DNA of 64,000 bases, taken from NCBI GenBank assembly GCA_036245805.1, contig BTRK01000006.1, positions 20,554,365 through 20,618,364 on the forward strand, written 5' to 3'. Both the position numbers and the translations under genes were made by a program. The stretch is from Pristionchus mayeri. Its lineage: Eukaryota > Nematoda > Chromadorea > Rhabditida > Neodiplogasteridae. The first letter of the stretch is position 1; the number at the start of each line of letters is the position of its first letter. Positions 1-10,392 of the stretch are shown here, one piece after another. Under the pieces are notes generated by a model. It searched no databases. It saw nothing but the letters and a program-made list of their open reading frames with translations, and was not told the origin of the DNA.

Positions 1-889
1 ATGGAGACGATTGGAAAAAAAAACTGAATTTTCGTTTGCTTTCGATTTTAGGAACGGCAGCGCAGAAAATGAATCGGATTTTTAAGTGGCCCGCTGTGTT
101 CAGTTTTCATTCGGCTACATTTTAATCATAGTAAGCCCGTGAGGTTTTTTCATATGCTGCAGAAAATAGTCGAAATGTGAAATTTGGGTCCATAAACTCA
201 TCATTAAGATCGATTGGGATTCAATCAGAATGTCTCATTTTTGGTTATTGGGCATACCTAGTGCAGCGAAAAAGAGATTATGAGTATATCTCTTCCCGTT
301 CGGAAAATATGAAATTTCGATTTTTCGAGTTTGGGATCATATATTTTCATGCGCAGAAGCGAAATTGAGAAATCATGGGTACTTTGTGCAACATGGGGCT
401 AAGGGGTGTCCATGCACAAAGTAGGGGCGTGTGGTTATCTATAGTTGAAATGGAGACGATTGGATAAAAAAAACTGAATTTTCGTTTGCTTTCGATTTTA
501 GGAACGGCAGCGCAGAAAATGAATCGGATTTTTAAGTGGCCCACTGTGTTCAGTTTTCATTCGGCTACATTTTAATCATAGTAAGCCCGTGAGGTTTTTT
601 CATATGCTGCAGAAAATAGTCGAAATGTGAAATTTGGGTCCATAAACTCATCATTAAGATCGATTGGGATTCAATCAGAATGTCTCATTTTTGGTTATTG
701 GGCATACCTAGTGCAGCGAAAAAGAGATTATGAGTATATCTCTTCCCGTTCCGAAAATATGAAATTTCGATTTTTCGAGTTTGGGATCATATATTTTCAT
801 GCGCAGAAGCGAAATTGAGAAATCATGGGTACTTTGTGCAACATGGGGCTAAGGGGTGTCCATGCACAAAGTAGGGGCGTGTGGTTATC
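1..889. repeat. Two-copy tandem repeat, period 450 bp
   Basis: Bases 1-449 and 450-889 are near-identical (a few substitutions and a one-base run difference near the start). Each unit holds the same open 63-codon stretch (177-368 and 627-818), which I do not regard as a gene. Each unit also has a short inverted repeat, ACTTTGTGCA / TGCACAAAGT (about 381-424 and 831-874). The first unit may continue left of the window. Confidence 0.9.
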
Positions 890-1004
890 ATTCTGATGGG
901 GCGTGGCCGCGGGGTGGCGAGTATGGTCGAGTCTTACCGATACGGTCTCTTAAGGTGCCTTTTAACCTTGGAAATAGTTATAGTGAATATTTAGGCGCGC
1001 GCAG

Positions 1005-2838
1005 TTCTTGCCAAGTACTACGGTTGCCCTCCCGATGATACCGAGATCGATCGAGAACTGGTGCATGACAAGATGAAGACAGAGGAGAAGAAGCATGCCG
1101 CAGAAGCAGAAAGCAGGGAGCACAGACCGGTGAGGATCTCTCTTCCTTCGTTTCCCTAAGCTTTCCATTCATAAACAACTCGTTCTTCAGCGCATCATGT
1201 GGATCTTCAATCCCTTCGGTGAAAAGGAAGCCCGAGTTCGCGTCATTCAACAGGCAGCCTGGCTGGGAGTACTCGTAAAGGTAACTTGACTCATCCTTTC
1301 GATTGTTTCATCTTCAAATTTGTATGATCAACAATGCCTCATCATGCAAATCCTCTTCAGATAGCGTACGTCTTTACTGGAGCCCGTGCCCTCCGTGCTT
1401 ACTCCACCTTCTTCCTCTACAAAATGGTCCATTTCGCGTTGCCGGGCGCCAATGTGGGTTAGTGACCAGCTTATTGGAATATCGTCCCTGCATACCACCC
1501 TTTCGTTCTCAATCAACCCCTTCTCAGGTTCATGGATCATCGCCATCCTCCGTATTCCGTTCACTCTGGTTCCGGTTCTCTTCGTGGACAGACTGGGCAG
1601 GAGACTTCTCATGAACGTGAGCATGATCGTCACTGTCCTTTCCCTGGTGGTAATCATGGTCGGAATACTCGTCGGAGACATTCTGCAGGTCGGTTTTACC
1701 TCATATTTATCGATTTCGAATTTAAAAACATTACTCAAAATAATGAATTTAAAATATGCACTACTCAGATTCTATCCGCTGTTTCCTTCGCCGCAGTGAT
1801 GCTCGTGAATGCTGCCGGATTGGGGTGAGTAGCAAAACAATAACAACAACAACAACAACAACGATAACAATAATCGTTCGCACTAGTGTTGCGAAAACGA
1901 ACGAACAATTCGAACAAATTCCGAACGGAATGATCGGTCAATCTAATTTCTCCCTTGTTCGACTTTCTTTGTATGATCGGACGAACGTTCGGATTGTTCG
2001 GATTCGTTCGGTTTTGATTGAAAGAAACATAAGCAAATACAACCTGCTCCCTCTTTTCCAAGTGATTCGAGGGGACTTGTATTCGGCTATGTTTCACGAT
2101 TGAAAGACATCCTTCAATTAAAACCGAACAAATCCGAACAATCCGAACGTTCGTTCGAAATTGGTCAAAGCAGAACAATTTCCCACTCATTCTTCATTAC
2201 GTCTGTTCGAAATCGGTTTCGTTCGGATTTGCAACACTAGTTCGCACGCTCCTGGTTCAGTACAAGTTTCATGTGTTCAGATTTACTGTGAGAAATGCTT
2301 CCATTTCAGCTCGGTTTCTCGTTTCTACGCGGCTGAGCTCGTTCCCCGTTCTCTCCTCATTGGCACCACTTCCATTCTGGCCGGCATCGAGGTGATCTTT
2401 GATCCTTCTTACGCTTAGAAGACGTCTGAACAGCCATAAACGAATCAATTTCAAGGCAGTGACAAAGATCGCGGTCGAATTCGCCTGGTACCCTGTCGCC
2501 AATGTCATCGGTGAGTTTATACAACAACGATAACAACATCAAAACAATAACAATAACAACCCCTCAGGCGTGTACTCGATGCTTATGTTCCTGGTGCCTT
2601 CTCTGGTCTTCCTCGTCGTAATCTGGGTGATGTGTCCCGAGACGAGCAATCGAACTGTCACTGAGGTGAGCAATTATGAATAGATTAGTCGAGAAGTTGG
2701 ACTAATACCGCTTCAGGTATTTTAATAATCAAATGTTGTTGTGAAATGGCAAAAAAATTACAATGATAATAGGCTAAATTGCAGGTGCTCGATGACATTG
2801 CGAGGAGGAAGAACCTCAAGGTTTCCTTCGCCGAGTAG
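1005..2838 (+). CDS. MFS sugar-transporter-like protein, C-terminal half
   Basis: Nine exons join in phase: 1005-1129, 1191-1280, 1361-1457, 1528-1688, 1769-1824, 2310-2391, 2456-2510, 2568-2665, 2785-2838 (TAG). The product begins in the cytoplasmic loop between TM6 and TM7, then has about six hydrophobic segments. Signatures of the SLC2/sugar porter family are visible: DRLGRR after TM8, RFYAAELVPR near TM10 and PETSNRTVTE after TM12. Full-length members have 12 TM and about 480 residues; the first six TM are missing here. The first exon opens in phase 2 after a plausible acceptor (CGCGCAG), so upstream exons either lie left of the window or were lost at the tandem repeat. Substrate cannot be told from sequence. 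The acceptor before 2456 (TTTCAAG) is weak. A poly(A) signal lies at 2893. Confidence 0.85.
1884..2239. mobile_element. hAT-type MITE in transporter intron
   Basis: The 356-bp element has termini TAGTGTTGCG / GCAACACTA and a mostly palindromic interior rich in TTCGAAC/GTTCGG motifs. It is flanked by a perfect 8-bp direct repeat GTTCGCAC (1876-1883 and 2240-2247), the duplication length of hAT transposons. It has no coding capacity and lies wholly inside the intron 1825-2309. Confidence 0.88.
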
Positions 2839-2892
2839 TCTGCTTCCTATCCAGATACTTTATCATTCTAAAATTCTTGAAACCACGCGGTT

Positions 2893-2898
2893 AATAAA
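2893..2898 (+). terminator. Poly(A) signal AATAAA of the transporter gene
   Basis: AATAAA 55 bases after the TAG stop of the sugar-transporter gene. Confidence 0.7.
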
Positions 2899-2899
2899 T

Positions 2900-3460
2900 T
2901 GAATTCGTTCAATTGTAATGTCGAGTGATCGAAAATTCGTTGTAACTTATAATTCTTGCCATCGATAAATTTATTGCTAAAGAAGCTGCACACATTGTCA
3001 TTAGCAACGTGGGTAATGGAAATGGACTAGACGGAACCTTAGGAAATCTTAAGTTTGTTTCGTTGTATCGTGTGTACCGGAGGACTGCTTGAATGTGCAG
3101 GATTCCTCTGGAAAGATATTTTACTCGAGTGAGCACCGTGAATACTGCTTTGGAAGATGTCGAAAAACCTAGCGAATATCGTTCGTTAGTGAATTTGAAT
3201 ACCTTCTCCATACACTTAATTCCAAATTTGCCCATTTAAGTTTCAAGTTGTTTTTTATCATGATTTGTTCGTGGGGAGTCTAATTTTTTCTCGAATATTG
3301 ATCTGTTGACCATTCCCTTTGAACGCAGCGATTCTTCATCATCAGTTCATCAAAATGTGGAGATCGGAAGGCTCAGAGTAATAAAAACACCCTCACCGCA
3401 TCATAAAACATCATCACCCTTCCGCCCTTACGACCTCTAATTCAGGTTTCCGATCTTCCA
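2900..3460. other. Intergenic stretch, no supported feature
   Basis: Between the transporter poly(A) signal and the RING-gene promoter I see only a minus-strand open frame (2909-3235) without domain, splice or start support. Confidence 0.5.
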
Positions 3461-3470
3461 CTGACTAGCA

Positions 3471-3476
3471 TATAAG
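3471..3476 (+). promoter_or_regulatory. TATA box of the double-RING gene
   Basis: CATATAAGAGTCC lies 40 bp before the ATG at 3511. The same layout (TATA, then a short pyrimidine-rich leader, then ATG) recurs before other genes in the window. Confidence 0.6.
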
Positions 3477-3510
3477 AGTCCTCTCTTCATTCTCAATCTC
3501 ATCCTCATAG

Positions 3511-4311
3511 ATGGCTCTCCTCTCTAATTCTTCCTTCTCTCTTTCTCGCCCTCGTTATCTCACAATGACTGACTCTCGAACTGGCCTTCTCATCAATGTG
3601 GACTTCGATGAGTTCTTGTACCAACTCAGAGAAGAAGCCATTAGAAGGTAAGCACATTTTCAGTTCCCCCTCTTGTCTAGTTTTCATTTTTTTAAATATA
3701 AAACGAATGATTTTTTCTCGATTTTTTCTCATTGATAACGGGGTGACTCCTTCTCTTCTCCCATTATAATTCTCCATTCCTCTTCAGTCTCGCTCGTGGT
3801 GATTCCTTCTACCGTATCTGCCCCTGCTGTCGTACTGTGAATCCTCGCTCACGCCTCGTGTCGTCCGCGTGCTGTCACGTGATGTGCCGCGAATGCGCGG
3901 ATCGCGGCAACGCGGATGGAGAATGTCCCTATTGTCATCATGTACCCACGGCCCTCGTTCCTTTCGCTCAGGAGACATCGAGGAATTGTAACGTCTGCTT
4001 CAATGAATCGCCCCACAAAAGAGTGATTTTGTCTAGGTAAGTTCATTCGGACCATTTTGCCCATCTCTTTCCATCTATACTCTCATCACTACCAATCCAT
4101 CACTCATTGCAGATGTGGTCATCTTCTGTGTATGCCGTGTGCAGTGGAGTCAATCGGTCCTTCTTCCATAATGACTGCTCATCCCGAGATCGAGTGTCCC
4201 TTCTGTTCCATTATCTCGCCCTTCTACGTCCTCAATGAATCTGTCAAACCTTTGCGATTCAAGAGATTCATTCGTTCCATCAATCGAATCATTAAAAGGA
4301 TCTTTTCATGA
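3511..4311 (+). CDS. Small protein with two RING-type zinc fingers
   Basis: Exons 3511-3647, 3788-4036 and 4113-4311 give a 194-residue protein. After a roughly 50-residue N-terminal part come two cysteine/histidine clusters. The first is ICPCCRTVNP...CCHVMCRECAD...CPYCHH (residues about 55-97). The second is CNVCFNESPHKRV...CGHLLCMPCAVE...CPFC (about 118-170). Both follow the C-x2-C, C-x-H-x2-C-x2-C, C-x2-C pattern of RING domains, so an E3 ubiquitin-ligase role in the cytoplasm or nucleus is likely by family. The second finger is interrupted by an intron just before CGH. The C terminus is basic (RFKRFIRSINRIIKRIFS). A TATA box precedes the start and AATAAA follows at 4361. A different zinc-binding role without ligase activity is possible. 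Confidence 0.82.
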
Positions 4312-4360
4312 ATTGCATTATCATACCCGATTCACATAATATTGTAATATGCATGTTCTT

Positions 4361-4366
4361 AATAAA
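4361..4366 (+). terminator. Poly(A) signal AATAAA of the double-RING gene
   Basis: AATAAA 50 bases after the TGA stop. Confidence 0.7.
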
Positions 4367-4593
4367 TTCTTATATTATTCCGAAACCGAGTTATGGTGGC
4401 TAGAGTTGTGAAGGGATAGACGATAGATAAGAGAATGTGTGCTAGAGGAGAGGAGAGAGTGAAGGTAGTTGACGAGGTAAAAGATAAGAAATATAAAAGA
4501 TGGAAAAAGTGGCAGAGAGCACGAAATATTATAGATTCCCCCTATATTTTTGTACAATGCGTGATATGAGCAAATACACGGCAATTATACAAA

Positions 4594-5260
4594 TTTATTC
4601 AATATGCTCCCGATAAACAGCTCCCTGCAGTGGCTTCCCTCAGGTTCTCATCCTTTTGATCTCCTCAACCAGCCCGGGAAAAGACTCCTGAAAGAAAAAC
4701 ATGAGAATTTTAGTCATGAGAACGAAGTTGGTTTACTTTTCTTCTGAAGGACTACCGCAATGTTACCCACACAAAGAACTGGCTGAATCATCACATGAAA
4801 TAAATACAACGTTCCTCGATGCACTGCCTATTGAAGGTTTGTAGAAGATCATTGAAGTAGATTCCTATTTGCTTGAAGATGAAATATAAGTGATTCATAA
4901 TTGAGAACTTGAAAAGCTGTCGTCCATTTATAAATCGTGAGATGAGATCGTTTAGGGATCTGGAAGAAAAAATGATACCCATTATGGACCAAAATTTAGT
5001 CTTATTTGAACAAAAAATGAGAACGTAGAGCGAGAAGTACACTGAATAAGGTCTCATACGGTGAACATTGAAAAGAAGGGAGACAGGGAAAAGCATGAAA
5101 CTATTTTTTTGGACAGGAGAACACACAATTCCTATCTTTGAGATCCACTCATTGACGGAATGGATGTATTGGAAGGGCTGAGACAACGAGAGAGGGAGGG
5201 GACAGAAAATGGCAGTCGTTGTTATGGGAGCCGAGAATTAGATAGAGTGATTGAAGAGAT
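4594..5260 (-). CDS. Repeated unit A, minus strand, unassigned protein
   Basis: First of five related minus-strand units. It has a conserved 5' block around 5195-5250 (here read ITTTAIFCPLPLS), a long open stretch 4791-5186 with a splice-like junction near 4960, and a likely last exon 4640-4687 (GAGTCT... to TGA, product ESFPGLVEEIKRMRT). A poly(A) signal reads AATAAA on the minus strand at 4594-4599. No domain is recognised. The start codon of the shared METTATFRPLP motif is ATA here, so this copy may be degenerate. The exon chain is only partly resolved. Confidence 0.35.
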
Positions 5261-5399
5261 GGGGGGAAATGAGAGGGGAGAGAAAGCTAGGGGAGAAGAG
5301 ACTGAAAACAGGAGGAAGAGCCGGTAATTCGAACTACTACCGTATACCATGTTGTGTGCGACGTGTCGATGTGTAAATAGAAGATTTACAATACAGCTT

Positions 5400-6217
5400 T
5401 ATTCAATAAATAATCAATTTCTCTTCTCTTCACTCCTTCAGGCATCTTCTTCTCGGTCCATAGTGAACATCTGAAAGGTCGTAATTGAAGGAGTGGTGTT
5501 TTTCAGAATGTTTGCCGTGAAGGCGATGTTGGAGCTTTTGAAGGAGATTTGTACACATGAATCTCTACTCTCAGGGTTCACAAAAAAATTCATATTAATT
5601 ATTTGACATGTACCTCAAGCAAGGATATGATAGCGCCCGTGAACTGGAATTGGACCTCTGACCTGAAAAGTATCGATTGATTCTAATCCAAGATTCAATT
5701 TAGAAAGTAAAAGTGTTGAAGATACAAAGAGAATGACTGTAACCTCGCGCTGCTGGAATTTTGCAGTAGACGATTGTCATTATCAGCTTCCTTCCTTTCA
5801 ATTTTCTTTATGTATCCTTGGGAATCTATTAACATCTTTTTGATGTGTGTGTGTGTGTTCAAAGAGGCATCTGCACGAGAATAGATCGAGATCATGTAGA
5901 AATCTACAAGGAAGAAAGTTATTGAATTTAATGTGACAATATTGCATTTCGATGGTTATGCGACAGATGTCCTCCCACAGTACGAAAATTCTGAACAGAA
6001 GTAGCGTAAATGAGCCCAGTTTTACACCGCAATGAGTCGCGCGCTCTCGTAGAATTGCTTCAATGTAAGAGAAGGGGAGGGGGCGAAAAGTGGCAGTCGT
6101 TTCCATGGAAGGAAGGGGGGAGATAGAGTGATAGAGAAAGATGGGAGAGACCTCAGAGAAGCGATAGGGTGAGCTGGAGTCTCTGACAACACAGCCAGTC
6201 CTTTCTACTTCGTGCAA
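5400..6217 (-). CDS. Repeated unit B, minus strand, unassigned protein
   Basis: Second unit. The conserved block around 6080-6130 reads METTATFRPLPFSY on the minus strand. Downstream pieces show donor/acceptor-like borders: SEVQFQFTGAIISLLE followed by GTACAT near 5625, and a last piece ending MFTMDREEDA at about 5440. The end of that piece aligns at nucleotide level with the 3' end of unit D. A TG run (5850-5870) interrupts the middle. The protein has no recognised domain. Coding status rests on similarity between units and is uncertain. Confidence 0.35.
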
Positions 6218-6229
6218 TGCTTGCGATAT

Positions 6230-6570
6230 TATGTTATTTTTCGCTGATAATAAGTTCGAAATTGAACAGTTCGTTACAGATTTTTACATATCTCGGGAAA
6301 CATTTTTGCACGACACAGTTTCGAATGAAAATGTCTTAGTAACGTAACCCAACTTCAAGGTAAGTCGCTACCTTTGTTGAAATCGACTCGATTTTGCAGT
6401 GTGCAACCTAAGATTGTACACCATATTGTGCATCCAGTTCTAGTTCTTCCCCATTATCTCGCATTCGCAAAGTAAGTGCGTCTTAAGTGAAACTTTTAAT
6501 GAATGATTCAGGGAGAGCAGGTGAAAGGTCACTGTAGTCTTCAATAGATGGGACTGTTATAATTCGGTGG
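6230..6570 (+). pseudogene. Divergent plus-strand partner of unit B (copy 1)
   Basis: Starting across the conserved block from unit B, this shares with 9130-9480 an upstream segment, an exon that reads HIVHPVLVL in both copies (here 6400-6471) and a short last exon after ATTCAG that reads GEQVKGHCSLQ. Copy 1 does not keep the frame across the last junction, so it looks decayed. No domain is recognised. Confidence 0.35.
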
Positions 6571-7194
6571 GTGCGATAAGCAATAGCCATGCACCAGGAA
6601 CGAATTTCAGATATTTTGCTCGTTTGATACCACAAGTTCCCTCGCTCAGTCGAAGCCTTCGGTACGACTACTTTGAAGAGGAGATAATATTGCAATATAT
6701 TTTGCAATTGAAATGCAATTTTATGACAATTTAGATAAAATATAATTTATGTGTTTTTTTCCATGATACGTGACAATTTTGACAAGCACCTGTAACAGCT
6801 GCAGAAAAAAAGGAAACGTGCTCAACATTTCTGAATGAAATATGATTCAAATTGCCTTCGTGATTGGTGGGAGCATCATAAGAGAGGGCGGAAGAAGATG
6901 AGCGATGAGAGAGTGAAGTTTATGGACGAGATAGAGAAGGATGGAGTGTCTCTTCGATTTTTAAGTTTTGCAATCGTGACTGATGTCTATGAGCCATGTG
7001 TGGGGCGGGAGTATAGAGGAAATGAGATCCAAATAAGGAGCTAATGTAAAAATCATTGTCATTTGTCGAGGTAGAAAATAGGTGAGAATGAAGAGAGATG
7101 ATGGAAGGGGGGGGGCGGAGTGTTTCCCCGGTTCGTAATCTATTGAAACTTTCGAAGAGAAGTAGCCGTTATAATATGCGGATGAAAGGTAATA

Positions 7195-8204
7195 ACAGAG
7201 GAAATCTGAGAGAACCGAGATACGTCCGTACAGCAAAAACCTAACCTATGCTGAAAATGTGTCCTTAGGGGTACTTTTTCACGTAGATCACGAAAATCGA
7301 CCTTAGGAAGCGGTATCTCTGACCCCTGATTTCCTGTAGCGCGCCTCAACGGCGAGGTCGGTTTTTGTAAATCGTGATCGGCTCGTCCAAACCCCGCACA
7401 TATCTAGTCATTCTGAAAGACCTCATATATCGATTTTTGAAGCCTATGCATTTTCTTTCACGTTTTGGTGAGGAGAGATTTGTAAATTCGTTTTTACGTG
7501 TCGAAATACGTCAGAAAAAATTTTACCCAACTTATTCTGAGATTTTCGATTTTTGGCCTCAAAACAACCGAAAAATCCGTGTTTGTGAGGCCAAAAATCG
7601 AAAATCTCAGAATAAGTCCGGTTAATTTTTTTCTGACGTATTTCGACCCTTAGAAAACGAATTTACAAATCTCTCCTCACGAAAACGTGAAAGAAACATT
7701 GTAGGAATAAAAAATCGTATTTTTTGGCCAAAAATTTCGACTTCGCTATATTCTTTCGAAAATTTCGTTCCATATACCACACCCGATTTTTATTTATATT
7801 TGCGCGCAGGGGTAAAATTGTACGAGGAATCGAATGAAAAGAAAATTGGATTGTTATCGGACACCATGTTTTAGGGGTATCAATTTTGAACATTCAAATG
7901 ACCGTAACTTTTTTCACGGATGAGCTAGCCCTTCACTTTCAACAAGAAAAATGCTTATCTCGTCGAGGTCTTTCAGAATGACTAGGTATGTGCGGGGTTT
8001 GGACGAGCCGTTCACGATTTACAAAAACCGACCTCGCCGTTGAGGCGCGCTACAGGAAATCAGGGGTCAGAGATACCGCTTCCTAAGGTCGATTTTCATG
8101 ATCTACGTGAAAAAGTACCCCTAAGGACACATTTTCAGCATAGGTTAGGTTTTTGCTGTACGGACACTACAGGGAATATCTCAATTCTCTCAGAATTCCT
8201 CTGA
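7195..8204. mobile_element. Foldback element, family 1 copy 1
   Basis: A 1,010-bp inverted-repeat element. Both ends begin (A/T)CAGAGGAA(A/T)TCTGAGAG and read inward through the conserved ACGTCCGTACAGCAAAAA. The arms carry nearly the same sequence in opposite orientation around a centre near 7570-7620. It is flanked by TAATA direct repeats (7190-7194, 8205-8209). A second copy is at 54138-55388. No transposase frame is present. Confidence 0.85.
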
Positions 8205-8323
8205 TAATACAAGCACAACAAAGAGGTTTTCCGATTTTTTCATTTATTATGTGTGATGATTATGAAATGAGCAAGGGTGATTACTCAAAACGCATTTATT
8301 CAATTGGAATCTTCTTCTTTTTA

Positions 8324-9110
8324 CTACAGACCTCGATGCATGCCGTAGTTTTGGCTCATTTGGTAGCTTCCCTGGAACACCCGGAATGAATCATTGAGTC
8401 CGATCAACGTTTCAAGGTTTGCAAATGATGATTGTCGGAAGTTTTCGAAGACATTGAGTATCACTCTGTGCACATCGAACAACGCGCCGATTCTTGTCTC
8501 CTTCTTCTTAATATTCGGAGCATCCATCGAACTGGAATCCACATTGATTATAGTCATTTCACAATAATCGGGGGTGAGTAAGGATGAACAAAAGAAACTG
8601 ACCTGAAGATTGCTCCCTTCTCGATAAGGTTCGATGAGTCCTTGAAAGCCCAAGAAGTGCTTGATTCACATTACAAGCATAAGGATGCCTCCAAATAGTC
8701 GAGTCTATTCTTTACTCCATTGTAAAGAGCTGAGATCGTGTATGGATCTGGAAAGGAGAATTGAATGCAGGTTGGGCAGCAGAAATTCTATGACTACAAA
8801 AAAGCGGTTGCTCGATTCAATAACGGGTAAAAGAGCTGAGAATAAAATCCCGATGGTAAAAGCAAGGAAAATATATGAAGAGAGGATGGCAGATGTTCTC
8901 TACTTAATTGGTGAATGGCAGTCGAGGAAATTAGTCCATTGTTACAGCGCAATGAGTCGCGTCGCATTTGATTCATAGAGAAGGGGGAGGGGACGAAAAG
9001 TGGCAGTCGTTTCCATGGAAGGAGGGAGGGAGATAGAGTGATAGAGAAAGATGGGAGAGACCTCTGAGAAGCGATAGGGTGAGATGGGGTCTCTGAAAAC
9101 ACAGCAACTC
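8324..9110 (-). CDS. Repeated unit C, minus strand, unassigned protein
   Basis: Third unit. Its conserved block at 8985-9040 reads METTATFRPLPLLYE on the minus strand. The best coding piece is an exon starting after a TTCCAG acceptor near 8534 and running to a TAG at 8324. It encodes a charged segment (NIKKKETRIGALF, DVHRVILNVFENFRQSS) followed by FANLETLIGLNDSF. An upstream piece begins after CTTTCCAG near 8750, in the same relative position as in units A, B, D and E. No family is recognised. Confidence 0.4.
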
Positions 9111-9129
9111 CCTTTTACTTCGCGCGTTG

Positions 9130-9480
9130 CTTGCGATATTCTCTTATTTTTGCTTGTAGTACGTCCGAAATTGCACAGTTCGTTCCAGATTTTTACACAA
9201 TATCGGAAAACAAATGAAAAAAGCAAATGAAAAAACGAATGAAAATTTCTTCATAAATTAACCTCAAGGTAAGACGCCAATTTTAGTTGTAAATTGTCAC
9301 GTTTGGAGATTTTTGCAGGTTTTCTACCTAAGTTTGTACGCCATATTGTGCATCCAGTTCTTGTCCTTCATTATTCTCTGGCACTTCATTACCAAGTAAG
9401 TGCATCTTAAGGGAAACTTCCAATGAATTATTCAGGGAGAGCGCATGGGAGGTCACTGTAGTCTTAAATAGATGGGACTT
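9130..9480 (+). CDS. Divergent plus-strand partner of unit C (copy 2), unassigned
   Basis: Exon 9319-9395 (FLPKFVRHIVHPVLVL, then HYSLALHYQ) has good splice borders (TTTTGCAG and GTAAGT). It joins in phase to a last exon after ATTCAG at about 9436 reading GERMGGHCSLK and stop. The same two exons occur in copy 1 (6400-6540). The upstream exon is unclear and no in-frame ATG was found. Confidence 0.35.
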
Positions 9481-10392
9481 TGGTCAAAAAGTGAGTGAGA
9501 TAGGCAATGGTCATTCAACTGGAATGAATTTCTGATATTTTCCTCGTTTGCTTCACCATTTCTCTCGCGAATCTCAATCCTGCAGTGCGACTACTTCAAA
9601 GAGGAGAAAAATATTTCATCCTAGTTTTGATCACGACAATGGTTTCAGTTGTATTTTTTCGAAATGTTCGCATAAACAAATAAAATTTAAATCGTGCGAA
9701 GGTGCATGATAAGCAACAATTTCCGAGAAAATAGGAAATGGGCTCATTTCTGAATGAAATGCAATATCATCCGCGTGTAAATATAACTAAAAACCTTCGA
9801 TCGCTACGTTTTTCGCGGGAAGTGAAGAAGCGAACTGGTTAGGGAATCATCTGATGGGAATAAACAACTCTCTTGAGGGCAAACCGAAGATTCATTCCAG
9901 TTATGTTCTCATTTCCATCCCCTCTGCTCGTTGCTCCTTCATTATCAGTTTTTTGGGGTTACTTCATCAGTGTGCTACTTTTCATCAGTTAAGAGTTTAT
10001 GCCTATCAAATGCTCCGACAATTTCCCCTCTGGTATAACTACGTCGATGGGAACTTCCATAATGTCTCCGCTCTGTTCAGGAAAGATCAAAGTATTATTG
10101 GAGACGGTGGGTTACAGTATCTAGAGTGGATCCCCCAGCCAACAAAGGGTGGTTATGCTAGTCATTTATATCATTCTCCGCCCTTCACTCATCCCGCTCT
10201 TCCTGTATGCAGTTTCCAATTATTCGCATTTCTATATATTTTCCTTGTCTAATTTCACTCGTGCATATTCAGTAGAATTCTATGTCCATTCTCCATTACA
10301 TCTCTCTATCCCTTATCCTAGCAATGTTTCATACTGTAACCTACCGTATCCATTCGTCTACCCTTCCCTCCTTGATTACAGTATCATCCAGG
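9480..10392. other. No supported gene
   Basis: Holds a 132-codon plus-strand open frame (9854-10252) without splice context, conserved motif or upstream promoter that I can recognise. I treat it as chance. Confidence 0.4.

Noticed and set aside
177..818. Two identical 63-codon frames in the tandem repeat as genes
   Set aside because: Identity is explained by the repeat; no start context, splice or domain.
1328..1738. 136-codon minus-strand frame
   Set aside because: Antisense of transporter exons that carry family motifs on the plus strand.
5850..5870. TG run as a CRISPR-like or telomeric repeat
   Set aside because: Simple dinucleotide microsatellite only; no repeat-spacer structure anywhere in the window.
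9854..10252. 132-codon plus-strand frame
   Set aside because: No motif, splice context or promoter; lies just before an independent gene start.
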